A stretch of 64,000 nucleotides of DNA, taken from assembly GCA_022448955.1 (NCBI GenBank), contig JAKVCU010000053.1, forward strand, positions 1 to 64,000, given 5' to 3'. The position numbers and the translations under genes were made by a program. Positions 37,971 through 46,914 of this stretch are shown here, one piece after another (the first letter of the stretch is position 1; each line of letters opens with the position of its first letter). The notes beneath the pieces were generated by a model. It saw nothing but the letters and a program-made list of their open reading frames with translations. It made no database searches and was not told the origin of the DNA. The DNA is from Saprospiraceae bacterium (GTDB taxonomy: Bacteria > Bacteroidota > Bacteroidia > Chitinophagales > Saprospiraceae).

Positions 37971-38285
37971 ATGAGAGATTTAAAAGCCATAGAAGAAAAG
38001 GTTATTGAAGCCATCAAAACAGTTTATGATCCAGAAATTCCAGTTGATATCTATGAATTGGGGTTGATCTATGAAATCAAAGTTCATGAAAATGGGCTGG
38101 TTTTTGTAAAAATGACTTTGACCACACCAATGTGCCCAGTAGCCGATTCACTACCTATGGAAGTTCAGGAAAAAATCATAGCAGTAGAAGGAGTAAGCGA
38201 TGTAGATTTGCGCCTTGTATTTGATCCACAATGGAATAAAGAGATGATGAGTGAGGAAGCGCAATTCGCATTAGATATGTTTTAG
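37971..38285 (+). CDS. sufT: DUF59/SufT-like Fe-S assembly protein
   Basis: 104 residues from ATG 37971; the ORF track starts at a TTG three codons upstream, which I reject. It is a MIP18/PaaD-type DUF59 protein with KTVYDPEIPVDIYELGLIYEIKV and the conserved Cys region MTLTTPMCPVADSLP. Such proteins help mature Fe-S proteins and are regular members of suf operons in Bacteroidota. Spacing of 12 bp after sufE supports co-transcription. Confidence 0.92.
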   Translation: MRDLKAIEEKVIEAIKTVYDPEIPVDIYELGLIYEIKVHENGLVFVKMTLTTPMCPVADSLPMEVQEKIIAVEGVSDVDLRLVFDPQWNKEMMSEEAQFALDMF

Positions 38286-38362
38286 CATAGCATTCGCCGA
38301 AAGGCAAACATAAAAGAGCTAAAACCTAAGTTTTTCAATTAAAATATAATCATTAGTCGCAT

Positions 38363-38845
38363 ATGAAGATATCTGCACAAGATGAATATGGTTTACGTAT
38401 TTTACTTCGCCTAGCAGAAAATGGTAATGAAGAAGGTCTGAGTATTGCTCAGTTGAGTGAAGTAGAGGGACTTTCCGCTTCCTATGCTGCCAAATTAACG
38501 CGCATTCTGCGCATGGCAGGACTGATTCAAAGTACAAGAGGTCAAAAAGGAGGTTACATACTTTCCAAACCTGCTGACGAAATTTCAGTTAAAGAAGTAC
38601 TCTATGCTTTGGATGGAACCCTATATGATCCCTCCTTTTGTGATGCTCACTCTGGCTCCGTAAAGTTCTGTACGAATTCAGTAGATTGTTCTGTAAGGTC
38701 TTTATGGAAAATAGTGCAAATCTCTGTGGATCGAGTTTTAGAGCAAGTGACACTAGCTGATTTATTGTCTACAGAAATAGACTCTACGAATGCCTTACAG
38801 CAAATTTTAGAAGAAACCACTGCTTATCTTTACAAAACAACTTAG
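38363..38845 (+). CDS. Rrf2/IscR-family Fe-S regulator
   Basis: 160 residues. An Rrf2 winged-helix domain begins MKISAQDEYGLRILLRLAE, with recognition region LSASYAAKLTRILRMAGLIQSTRGQKGGYILSKP. Three cysteines follow in SFCDAHSGSVKFC and NSVDCSVRSLW, spaced C-x9-C-x5-C against C-x5-C-x5-C in E. coli IscR, so cluster binding is plausible but the first ligand spacing is longer. It lies 77 bp after the DUF59 gene on the same strand, at the end rather than the head of the suf operon. It likely senses Fe-S status and controls the operon; this is inference. Confidence 0.9.
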   Translation: MKISAQDEYGLRILLRLAENGNEEGLSIAQLSEVEGLSASYAAKLTRILRMAGLIQSTRGQKGGYILSKPADEISVKEVLYALDGTLYDPSFCDAHSGSVKFCTNSVDCSVRSLWKIVQISVDRVLEQVTLADLLSTEIDSTNALQQILEETTAYLYKTT

Positions 38846-39061
38846 TTTTGAGGGTATGAAGAGAAGATGGGCGAAGCATCTGCTGTGTGATTTTAGAGAG
38901 GGTGTGAAAGTGTGACCGTGAAATCTGGGGACCCAGAGGCTCGTTATGTAAAAATGAGAAGAGGTGAACCTGCGCGCAAAACGCATAAACTCACCCCTTC
39001 ACAAAGTCTCAGAGTCATCCCCTCAAAGTCTTACCCCTAACAGAGTCAAAAAGTCCAAGCC
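38846..39061. other. Convergent gap rich in inverted repeats
   Basis: The left part is purine-rich on the plus strand and the right part is pyrimidine-rich. TTTGAGGG (38847-38854) is complementary to CCCTCAAA (39020-39027). Related phrases such as AAAGTCTC, AAAGTCTTA and CAAAAAGTCC recur in the right part. It could be a degenerate bidirectional termination region or a decayed repeat. No gene is supported. Confidence 0.35.
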
Positions 39062-42000
39062 CTACTTCTTAATCACTTTCAATAAGTGATCGATGCTATC
39101 ATGCTTGAAGCGAACAAAATAAGTACCTGAAGGATAAGCCACTAAAGAAAGCTGACCTGTATAGGTATCATCATATTTTGTTAATTGATTAGCCTGAATT
39201 AGCTTTCCTTCTATATTAAGAATTTCAACTTTCAAAAACGTACCTTGGTTTTGGATTCCTTTCACATCAACTCTAAACACACCATCTGTAGGGTTGGGAA
39301 ATAGTTCGATAATTTGTCCAAACACAAGTTTATTATTGTTAGAAACGAAATCTACAGTGACTTCTATTTCTTTTCTACACCCAATGGAATCTGTTACAAT
39401 AATAGTGTAGTCACCTGCACTCAAACCTTCGAAAGTTCCTTCCTCTTGGAATATTTGTCCACCATCAATGCTATATTGAAATGGAGGATTACCCCCAGCG
39501 ACAGCGACTATAATAGAACCCGTCATGGTGCCGACTTCCATTTCAGGACTTACTTCCGCCATCAGATCAATAGCACAAGAGGTAATCACTACTAATTCTT
39601 CATAGTCACAGCCTGCATCATCTTGAATCAATATATTGTATTCGCCTGCCGGTAAGCCATCGAATAAACCATTTGCTTGGAAGCTTTGGCCACCATCGAT
39701 ACTAAATTGGAATGGTCCAACCCCACCATCTGTATTAATCATGATCGTAGCATCAGATGCGCCATCTTCGCTTTCTGGAGAAGTACTCACGCTTCCGCTT
39801 AAAGTACAATCAAAGGTAGCACAGAAGTCATTAGACTCTGAATCAGCGAATTCGCCAGTACTACTTAATAATGGTAAACCATCAGCATCTTCAATTTGAT
39901 AATTCCCTTCACCAAACCCACAGCAAATTCCATCACCGTAGCTGTCGAAGATAGTAAAGGTATAGCACCCTTCTGGATCTAAACAAAACTCCTCAGTATA
40001 TTGAGTCTCGGTCTCTGTGTATGGTCCACCGCTGAATAAAATGTTACCCGCATCATCCGTAACTTCCCAAGTCGTTTCACTAGGATAGTCATCGGTTAAT
40101 AGCTCTAAGAATACAGAGACACCTTCAGGTGTAGCGGTGAAGTCTCTCGTGAAGGTGTCATTATCAGCAATTTCATCTGCTTCACCATCTGGATTAGAAG
40201 TAGTTGCTACGATTACATTAGTTCCATTTACTAAACCAATTAACTGTAAATTAAAACTACCCGTTTCGCCAGGAGCGATAGTAGGCCCGCTATATTGAAT
40301 TGGAGATAGTGCAACATCATTTAATTCAACATTGATTGTAACCTCTGTTACTGCTTCTGTACCAAAGTTGCTAAATGTAATTTCTACATCAATGGTATCA
40401 TTGCAGATCGTTCCGTTAAGGCCATTGATGGCAATAACACCAACATCTTTTCTTGGTAATTTTGAGACACGTGCAAATAAGGTATCATTAAATGGTGCTT
40501 GATCATCTGCTAAATCCGTGAAAACTCTGAATTCATACTCACCAACAACAGAAAGATCAACAGTTGGCATAAATATGTGATTGTATGTGCTATCAGGGGC
40601 TAGCTCAAAGTTAATAGTATCAATAATAGGGGTACCATTTTCAAATATGTATCCAACATTAAATACAGATGGTGTATCAATACCAAAGTTTTTAATCTGG
40701 ATTTCAACGGTTTCTGATGCCGTTAAACTTGGAGAATTTTGAGGCGTTACCAAAGCGGTTGCACCTAAATCAATAGTATCACGGCCTAGATTGAAAGAGA
40801 AAATTCGTGTTTTCCATCCGTTTGCTCCCGCATATTCGCCAGTGAACCAAAACGTACGGTCGTCAGAAGGGTCAATAGCCATCTTAGCGTAATCACCAAA
40901 GCGAGAACCACCAACATTACCTTCACCAGCCACAGCAATGTATTCTTCAACTGTCATTTCACCTAAAGGATCACCTGCACGGCGACCTGTAAATCGTAGA
41001 CCAGGGAACTCATCCAAACCAGATACGGAGTATCCCAATGCAATATTTCCATTGCCATCCATAGCAATTCCTCCCATGAAGCGGTGTAAACCATCATCTG
41101 GAGCATAAGTACCCTCTTGGTAAACCGTCCAATCGCTGCCGTTCACACGCCTCAACTCCATCCAACGGATACCTGATAATTCATTACCATCAGCATCCGT
41201 GATAAAGTTTAATACGATAGACTCGTGCGAGCCAAAGTTACGGTAGTGAGATTGATTCATGATCACTTCTGGTAAACCATCAATACCATTACCGTTGGGC
41301 TGTGGAATACATGCAAAACCGAAGCCCGGAGCCGCGCAAGGGTTGGTATCGAAAGGAGCTGTAGGGATATCTATATTGGTAACAACAGTATTATTAGGAT
41401 CATCCCAATCAATACTCACTGTCCACATTTCTAATTGATCCTCATCTACTTGACCCCATGCATCGTCATTTAAACCCAGAATGATGGGGTCGTCTGTTGC
41501 TGGAGCCATTGACCCTGACCAATCAACGGGCGTAGCAACCTGAAAGCCTGGACCAGAGCCCACTCCCGGCAGTTCGATACGTTGAATAGGAACAATATCA
41601 TCTCCATTTAATATTCCTTCCCTGTTGATCAGGTACAAGGGTAAAGTACCAGGGCCCTGTTCGTTAGTTGTAACAACAAAGGCATTTGGCCAAAGCGAAT
41701 ACTTTGGATAGTCTGGGAAGCTTGGAGTTCCAAAATTATAAGCAGTCCAAGTTCCGAGTGGATCGTCAGTATCAGAAATTGCAAATAATAGCTGATTGCC
41801 ACTAGGGAACTCAGTGAAAATCCATCGATCAAATTCTTGATCGTATAATACAATTGGATCACCTGCAGAAGAGAATCCAATACTTGTCCAGATCGTGTTA
41901 AATGCAATGGGTTCACTTAATTCGTTGCCTTCCTTATCATGAACTAAGAAGTAGGAAGCATTTAGAACTTGAACATAATATTTACTTCCAATATCACCAT

Positions 42001-42511
42001 CTGGATCAGGGGGCGTTGCACCTGCAATGTCTTGACCGATACCATCTTTATTGACGATGGGCTCTACCATTAAACCGGTGTTACGGGAGCTAAACTGTCT
42101 GACGGGATCTTGTCCTATTGGCTTTGCATGGGGCGCTTCTTGACTAGGAGCACGACGATTAGCGAAGTTGGGAATTTCTCTACGTTTATCTTTTGCCGTT
42201 TTTCTCTTTTCATTAGTTGCAGCAGGCATCTTAATAAGGTTACGAACGGGAGGAGTCGTTCCAATTTTTTCTGCATAAGTAAGCTGCACAGAGCTAGCTT
42301 CAGGCTGATTTTGCTGCGCTAAAAGAGGGTTGCCTAGGAGAAGGCTACAAAAAAGTAAGGCCAATATAGCAGAAAGATTAGCTTTTCGATTTCGTCTTTT
42401 TTTAGTAAAGCGGAGCGATTCATTTAAAGCTGACTCCGCTAATAAAAGACCATCAAAAAATCGAAAACTGAATTTTTGTGTAATACTTGATCTCCAAATG
42501 TTGTTCTTCAT
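39062..42511 (-). CDS. Large T9SS type A secreted protein with extended signal peptide
   Basis: 1149 residues from the preferred start MKNNIWRSSITQKF; the ORF track extends 15 codons further, to 42556. The hydrophobic signal core (ANLSAILALLFCSLLLGNPLLAQ) begins only about 45 residues in, after a basic stretch FTKKRRNRK. The mature part has a large beta-rich domain (DGDIGSKYYVQVLNASYFLV and on) and CARDB-like modules. A DSYGDGICCGFGEGNY domain lies near residue 860, followed by two SprB-like repeats (FQFSIDGGQSFQ, FQYSIDGGQIFQ). The C-terminus LFPNPTDGVFRVDV...YPSGTYFVRF...LLKVIKK is a T9SS type A sorting domain. It is probably a surface or released protein; the enzymatic role, if any, is unknown. 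Confidence 0.88.
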   Translation of the reverse strand: MKNNIWRSSITQKFSFRFFDGLLLAESALNESLRFTKKRRNRKANLSAILALLFCSLLLGNPLLAQQNQPEASSVQLTYAEKIGTTPPVRNLIKMPAATNEKRKTAKDKRREIPNFANRRAPSQEAPHAKPIGQDPVRQFSSRNTGLMVEPIVNKDGIGQDIAGATPPDPDGDIGSKYYVQVLNASYFLVHDKEGNELSEPIAFNTIWTSIGFSSAGDPIVLYDQEFDRWIFTEFPSGNQLLFAISDTDDPLGTWTAYNFGTPSFPDYPKYSLWPNAFVVTTNEQGPGTLPLYLINREGILNGDDIVPIQRIELPGVGSGPGFQVATPVDWSGSMAPATDDPIILGLNDDAWGQVDEDQLEMWTVSIDWDDPNNTVVTNIDIPTAPFDTNPCAAPGFGFACIPQPNGNGIDGLPEVIMNQSHYRNFGSHESIVLNFITDADGNELSGIRWMELRRVNGSDWTVYQEGTYAPDDGLHRFMGGIAMDGNGNIALGYSVSGLDEFPGLRFTGRRAGDPLGEMTVEEYIAVAGEGNVGGSRFGDYAKMAIDPSDDRTFWFTGEYAGANGWKTRIFSFNLGRDTIDLGATALVTPQNSPSLTASETVEIQIKNFGIDTPSVFNVGYIFENGTPIIDTINFELAPDSTYNHIFMPTVDLSVVGEYEFRVFTDLADDQAPFNDTLFARVSKLPRKDVGVIAINGLNGTICNDTIDVEITFSNFGTEAVTEVTINVELNDVALSPIQYSGPTIAPGETGSFNLQLIGLVNGTNVIVATTSNPDGEADEIADNDTFTRDFTATPEGVSVFLELLTDDYPSETTWEVTDDAGNILFSGGPYTETETQYTEEFCLDPEGCYTFTIFDSYGDGICCGFGEGNYQIEDADGLPLLSSTGEFADSESNDFCATFDCTLSGSVSTSPESEDGASDATIMINTDGGVGPFQFSIDGGQSFQANGLFDGLPAGEYNILIQDDAGCDYEELVVITSCAIDLMAEVSPEMEVGTMTGSIIVAVAGGNPPFQYSIDGGQIFQEEGTFEGLSAGDYTIIVTDSIGCRKEIEVTVDFVSNNNKLVFGQIIELFPNPTDGVFRVDVKGIQNQGTFLKVEILNIEGKLIQANQLTKYDDTYTGQLSLVAYPSGTYFVRFKHDSIDHLLKVIKK

Positions 42512-42581
42512 AAAAATTCCAAATTTAAAGGCGTTAAATGACGAATTCTTAAGCATTATGCTTTGTCAAATACTGATTGGT

Positions 42582-42614
42582 GTAATCTATTCATAGGTTG
42601 TAGAAATAGATTAC
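42582..42614. promoter_or_regulatory. Perfect 10-bp-arm inverted repeat upstream of the T9SS type A gene
   Basis: GTAATCTATT (42582-42591) and AATAGATTAC (42605-42614) are separated by 13 nt. It lies about 70-100 bp upstream of the chosen start. It could be an operator or a leader hairpin. The rest of the 42557-42992 gap is AT-rich and holds nothing else I recognise. Confidence 0.5.
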
Positions 42615-42992
42615 AGCTTCATGTAAAGTAGAACTATGGTTACTTTATACCGCATAAATTAGGCAGTAATGTATTTGTTAGTTTATGGTTTGTAGATTTG
42701 TGTCAAAATAGTTATTCCAATAATTGTCGAGGTCTTAATGGTATAATTGCTAATAGAGGTATATCTGAAACAAGCAATTACTTAACAATTAACTATTTGG
42801 ACAAAGAATTCATGCGCTCACCAATTCTCTTAGTAGGAAGTAAAACTGACGGGTGTTAACTTTAGTTCAAAAATACAACTATCTCATTATTCCATTAGTA
42901 ATAAGCATATGAAGCGCAATCCGTTTGACAAAGGATAGCCATAAAATTAGACATACTAACCTCAAACTGTCCACTTTTGCACTATTATGGAT

Positions 42993-43826
42993 TTATTCTA
43001 CCAAACGAATGCCATGGTTCTCTATGATGATAAGACGTTGTTTGTAAAGAGAGCCTACTGCTTTTTTAAATGTTTTTTTACTCATTTGGAAAACCTCCAT
43101 AATTTCTGCAGGTTCGCTCTTATCATTTAGTCGAATGTAGCCATTATTCCACTTTAGTTTTTCCAAAATCTTTTCTGCATTGGGCTCTACTTTGGCATAG
43201 CCAATGGCTTGAAGGCTGAGGTCGATTTTGTTGTCCTCTCTTATTTTTTTGATAAACCCTTTGGATTTTGTTCCCATAGCTAGCTTACGGAAAACTTCAT
43301 TCTTATAAATGAGCCCAATATGCTGTTGATTGATAATTGCAGTGTGTCCAAGAGGGGTGGTTTCACCTATAAGCAAATCAACTTCCTGTCCTTCTTTTAC
43401 AGAAAGGGTATCATTGCTTAGGTATTTTTTGTATTTGCTAGTGCCAACTAATCGATCAGTTTCTTCATCCAAATACATATAGATCATATACTTTTCACCT
43501 ACTTTCATACGTCCCTTTTGTTCTCTAAAGGGAACAAAAAGCTGTTTCTCTAAGCCCCAATCCATAAAAGCACCAACATGATTGACGTCACTTACTTTTA
43601 AAGCAGCGAAGCCATTGAGCATTACTTTTGGCGTAAGCGTAGTAGCTACAGGGCGTTCTTCGCTATCCAAGTATACAAACACCTCAATATCATCATCAAT
43701 TTGGATGTCTGCTGGAACGTACTTATTGGGAAGTAAGACTTCTTCACCTTCATTATCCATTAAGTACATTCCATGTGGAGATTCTCTAAAAACCTCCAGT
43801 TTATTCATTTTTCCGAGTTCAATCAT
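42993..43826 (-). CDS. cvfB: CvfB-like S1 RNA-binding protein
   Basis: 277 residues. The order is three S1-like OB domains followed by a C-terminal winged-helix, as in CvfB/YitL. Seen are GMYLMDNEGEEVLLPNKYVP, VNHVGAFMDWGLEKQLFVPFREQKGRMKVGEKYMIYMYLDE, IGLIYKNEVF, KGFIKKIREDNKIDLSLQ, and NDKSEPAEIMEVFQMSKKTFKKAVGSLYKQRLI. CvfB-type proteins bind RNA and affect gene expression. Met7 (43808) is an alternative start: the predicted promoter box ends at 43831, so a transcript would barely include the Met1 codon. Confidence 0.93.
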   Translation of the reverse strand: MIELGKMNKLEVFRESPHGMYLMDNEGEEVLLPNKYVPADIQIDDDIEVFVYLDSEERPVATTLTPKVMLNGFAALKVSDVNHVGAFMDWGLEKQLFVPFREQKGRMKVGEKYMIYMYLDEETDRLVGTSKYKKYLSNDTLSVKEGQEVDLLIGETTPLGHTAIINQQHIGLIYKNEVFRKLAMGTKSKGFIKKIREDNKIDLSLQAIGYAKVEPNAEKILEKLKWNNGYIRLNDKSEPAEIMEVFQMSKKTFKKAVGSLYKQRLIIIENHGIRLVE

Positions 43827-43830
43827 ACTA

Positions 43831-43860
43831 CAAATATAGTCTTATTGTACGGATTGCAAA
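43831..43860 (-). promoter_or_regulatory. Bacteroidota-type promoter of cvfB
   Basis: On the minus strand, TTTG (43857-43860), an 18-nt spacer and TATATTTG (43831-43838). The -33 part lies within the last codons of the upstream TPR gene. The box ends only 5 bp before the first Met codon, which suggests either a leaderless transcript or initiation at Met7. Confidence 0.55.
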
Positions 43861-44870
43861 TTCTGTAAAGCTTGCTGTGCACGTTCATAGTCTGGTGCCA
43901 TTCTCAATGCCTGCTCGTAATCTTTCTTAGCGCCTTCTTTATCTCCTAGCATTTCAGCGGCTACTCCTCTAAAATAGTAAGCACGGATAAATGTTGGAGA
44001 AGTTTTGATGGCTATATTTAGATGGTCATATCCTTTCTGGATAGAATCCAAATCAAGGTACAACAATCCCATGTTAAAGTAAGCATCTTCGTATTGAGGA
44101 GCAATTTCTGTAATTTTTCTGAAGGTTTCAACAGCAGCATTCAAATCACCCTCATTCGATTGATATCCTGCCTTAGCATGTAAAGCCTCAATGTTGTTTG
44201 GACTAACTCTTATGGCGTTATCAAAAAATTTGCTAGCAAGCGGGTTGTTCATTTGGTTATACAATTGACCTAGTTTTATCCATGCATCCACTAATTCAGG
44301 ATTGATAGACACTGCCTCTTGAAAAGAATTGATAGCTCGAGAGGTATCTCCTAACTCTGAGAAATTAACGCCAAACATAAAGTAAGCTTCTGCATTTTGA
44401 GGGTCAAGCTTTAGCACTTGATCAATTGTCTTCATAGATTCATCATGCTTTCGCAAAATATGCTGAAATTCAGAATATTTTAATAATGTAGGAATACGCT
44501 CTGGAAAGAGATCAGCAGCCATTTCCATAGTTTTTAACGCTAGACGAGAGTTGAAGTAATCTAAATATACATCTGCAAGTAAATGATAATAATCAGCTTG
44601 TAACGAATCGATGCCAATCGCTATTTGTAAATCTTGGATGGCTTCGTCATAACCATCATTTTCATAATAAACGTTTGCTCTTTGATAGTACAGCCCTGCA
44701 TCTTGCGGATTCTGTACAATTTTTACATTTAAACCATCTATAACAGGGTTGATATTCATAGTTGGCTTGATAGGACGTTTTTCTTCTTCCTTTGCTTGTT
44801 CACCTCCACAAGAGAAAGAAAAAATAGTAAATAGTGCAACGATTAGTAGCGTCCAAAATTTATTTTGCAT
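43842..44870 (-). CDS. TPR-repeat lipoprotein
   Basis: 342 residues starting MQNKFWTLLIVALFTIFSFSCGGEQ, with lipobox FSFSC; the ORF track start 9 codons upstream is less likely. About eight tetratricopeptide repeats follow (for example AEAYFMFGVNFSELGDTSRAINSFQEAVSINPELVDAW and IRAYYFRGVAAEMLGDKEGAKKDYEQALRMAPDY). The TPR solenoid would mediate protein-protein contacts at the inner or outer membrane facing the periplasm. cvfB lies 15 bp downstream. A -7 box TAATTTTG lies at 44895-44902 on the minus strand, 24 bp before the start. The partner is unknown. Confidence 0.85.
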   Translation of the reverse strand: MQNKFWTLLIVALFTIFSFSCGGEQAKEEEKRPIKPTMNINPVIDGLNVKIVQNPQDAGLYYQRANVYYENDGYDEAIQDLQIAIGIDSLQADYYHLLADVYLDYFNSRLALKTMEMAADLFPERIPTLLKYSEFQHILRKHDESMKTIDQVLKLDPQNAEAYFMFGVNFSELGDTSRAINSFQEAVSINPELVDAWIKLGQLYNQMNNPLASKFFDNAIRVSPNNIEALHAKAGYQSNEGDLNAAVETFRKITEIAPQYEDAYFNMGLLYLDLDSIQKGYDHLNIAIKTSPTFIRAYYFRGVAAEMLGDKEGAKKDYEQALRMAPDYERAQQALQNLQSVQ

Positions 44871-45014
44871 AATTAGTGGTTGATTTATTGACTGCAAAAT
44901 TACAGTTTTTGTGATTTTTATCTACTAATAAACGATATTCTAGCCGACCATTGTTCAATAAGATATAAAGCAGTCTTTATACAAGGATTCTAATACTTAA
45001 CTTTTTTCTATTTC

Positions 45015-45214
45015 TTAAGCGGCTAGTCAAAATTGCTTGTATAATAAATTCCTGCCAGCTGGCAGGCACGGCGTTAGCTCAAAAATAGTAAGTAACTGAC
45101 GAGAGGAAAGTTACGCACGATTTTAGAAGGGACGTTAAAGCCTGTCAGCCTCTGGCTGAAATTTATTATACCAAATTCAGCCAGAGGCTGACAGGTTCTA
45201 GCCTAACTACTTAA
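45015..45214 (+). repeat. Dispersed intergenic repeat, copy 4 (full length)
   Basis: The longest copy, about 200 bp. In order it has TTAAGCGGCTAGTCAAAATTG, a perfect 16-bp palindrome CCTGCCAGCTGGCAGG (45051-45066), the AGTAACTGACGAGAG block, and a 20-bp-arm hairpin CCTGTCAGCCTCTGGCTGAA / TTCAGCCAGAGGCTGACAGG (45141-45195) enclosing ATTTATTATACC. It closes with CTAACTACTTAA. It ends 10 bp before the ATG at 45225, so the whole leader of that gene is repeat. Confidence 0.85.
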
Positions 45215-45224
45215 ACAATTGGCG

Positions 45225-46826
45225 ATGAAATTGTCCAGTACTTATCTTTTAGCATTCTTTAGTATCCTACCATCTTTTTTGCTTTCGCAAAATTGGCAGG
45301 TAAGGGCACAAATAAAAGGTACACAAAACGAAACCTCCAGTGCACTACTATTTACTGAAATAGGCGAACAATTGATTGGAGGAGCATTTAGCGATGGTAT
45401 TCAATATGATGAATTGGTAATTAATGCTTTAGGAGAAGATGATGTCTATCTTTTTTGTTTAGACAATAATGGCGATTTGAAATGGTCTTTTTCAGGAGGA
45501 AGTATCATTGATGATGAGCTCGTAGCTATTGCAAAAGATAACTTAGGTAATACTTACGTTTGCGGAAGCTACTGGATTGAAGGAGTGTTTGGCGATTTCA
45601 CGCTAGTGAATAATACAGGAGGGAAAGCCATCTTTTTAATAAAACTGGATGAGAGTGGACAAGTGGTGTGGGGTAGGAGTATAGAAGGAAGTGGTTTGAA
45701 AGAAGCTAAGGATGTCATAGTTGATGAAGATAACAATATTTACTTAGTGGGGTATTTCAGTGATGAATTATTTTTAACAATGGAGACTTCCATTACCTCA
45801 ATTGGTGATACAGATGCCTTTTTTACGAAGTGGGATTCCGATGGTCATCTGATATGGACTAATCAAGCAGGTGAAACAGTAGATACAAGGGCAAGAAAGT
45901 TAAGCTTATTACCCAATGGAGATATGATAAGCTCAGGAATTTTTGATGGTATTATGAGTATTGGGGATACTTCAATTGTTGCAGGAGCAAATGATTGGGA
46001 CGTATTTACACTTAGGTTAGAAGAAGCCACTGGCGATTTAGTTTGGCTAAGGAGGGCAGGAAGTGTTTTTGATCAATTGGTGAATGGATTAGATACAGAT
46101 TGGAATGGCGATATTTATTTATCAGGTTCATTAGTTGGAGTAATGCCATTTTCAGAGACGATTAGCATTGAAAGCAGTACTGGCAATCCTGATATTTTTC
46201 TAGCAAAGTATGACCAAGATGGTAACGCTCAATGGGCAAAAGTGGCAGGGGGCAATTTAACGCAAGATGTGATGGATATAAATGTGAGCGAAGAAGAGGT
46301 GGCTATTTGTGGTTTTAGTCAAGGTTCTTTTATGATTGATAATTTTATCTTTTCTACAATGGGTAATCTGGCAGGTTTTGCTGCTGGCTTTGACCTAGAT
46401 GGTAATTTTGAATGGGGACAAACGTTTAGTAGCAATACTAATGTCTTTGCTGACCAGGTAACACATGCACCAGATGGCACTGCTTTAGTTAGTGGAAGTT
46501 TTCAGAATACCTTGAATATAGGGAATGATATTATTGCAGAAGAGGACTTTGATGTTTTTGTAGCAAGTAGAGGGATAGTGGCTAGTTCTAGTCTATTGGA
46601 TGAAGAAAAAGTATTTACCATTTTTCCTAATCCAACAACTGGTCAAGTAAATGTACTTGTTGATGCTAATAATTGGGAACTACAAATTTGGGACGCAATG
46701 GGGAGATTAATAAAAACTGTTTTTGGTGAAGCTGTTATTGATTTGAACTCCCTAGAATCAGGATGTTATTTTATCAAAGTACAAGCGGAAGAAAATATAG
46801 CTGTTCAGAAGCTCATCATAGAATAA
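45225..46826 (+). CDS. SBBP-type beta-propeller protein with T9SS type A sorting domain
   Basis: 533 residues from ATG 45225 (MKLSSTYLLAFFSILPSFLLSQ, signal peptide); the track's TTG start is rejected. The body consists of repeated units such as GGSIIDDELVAIAKDNLGNTYVCGSYW and GSGLKEAKDVIVDEDNNIYLVGYF, the seven-bladed SBBP-like propeller found in secreted proteins of gliding bacteria. The C-terminus IFPNPTTGQVNVLVD...WDAMGRLI...ESGCYFIKV...QKLIIE is a type A sorting domain. It is exported by the T9SS; the function is unknown. The 3' end touches the candidate small RNA on the other strand. Confidence 0.87.
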   Translation: MKLSSTYLLAFFSILPSFLLSQNWQVRAQIKGTQNETSSALLFTEIGEQLIGGAFSDGIQYDELVINALGEDDVYLFCLDNNGDLKWSFSGGSIIDDELVAIAKDNLGNTYVCGSYWIEGVFGDFTLVNNTGGKAIFLIKLDESGQVVWGRSIEGSGLKEAKDVIVDEDNNIYLVGYFSDELFLTMETSITSIGDTDAFFTKWDSDGHLIWTNQAGETVDTRARKLSLLPNGDMISSGIFDGIMSIGDTSIVAGANDWDVFTLRLEEATGDLVWLRRAGSVFDQLVNGLDTDWNGDIYLSGSLVGVMPFSETISIESSTGNPDIFLAKYDQDGNAQWAKVAGGNLTQDVMDINVSEEEVAICGFSQGSFMIDNFIFSTMGNLAGFAAGFDLDGNFEWGQTFSSNTNVFADQVTHAPDGTALVSGSFQNTLNIGNDIIAEEDFDVFVASRGIVASSSLLDEEKVFTIFPNPTTGQVNVLVDANNWELQIWDAMGRLIKTVFGEAVIDLNSLESGCYFIKVQAEENIAVQKLIIE

Positions 46827-46857
46827 AAAAGAGGCAGCGCTACCACAGCACTACCTC
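46825..46857 (-). terminator. Rho-independent terminator on the minus strand
   Basis: Read on the minus strand, GAGGTAGTGCT pairs with AGCGCTGCCTC (11 pairs, two of them G-U) around a 5-nt loop, followed directly by TTTTTT. On the plus strand the same sequence has two A-C mismatches and no T run, so the element is clearly oriented leftward although no leftward protein gene precedes it. Confidence 0.7.
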
Positions 46858-46908
46858 AGCCCTAACCAAATAAAACCAAATTATAAATCTTTATAGCGAG
46901 TAATTGAT
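46825..46908 (-). ncRNA. Candidate small RNA, about 85 nt
   Basis: A Bacteroidota-type promoter (46915-46945) and a strong oriented terminator (46825-46857) bracket about 85 nt with no usable reading frame. The transcript would begin near 46908 and end in the hairpin plus U run. It lies in the gap between two plus-strand genes and overlaps only the stop codon of the upstream gene. I do not recognise a known RNA family. The transcription start is an estimate. Confidence 0.5.
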
Positions 46909-46914
46909 TTAACA

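Noticed and set aside
42330-42596. 88-residue plus-strand ORF opposite the start of the T9SS type A gene
   Set aside because: Antisense shadow of the signal-peptide region; no start context or family.
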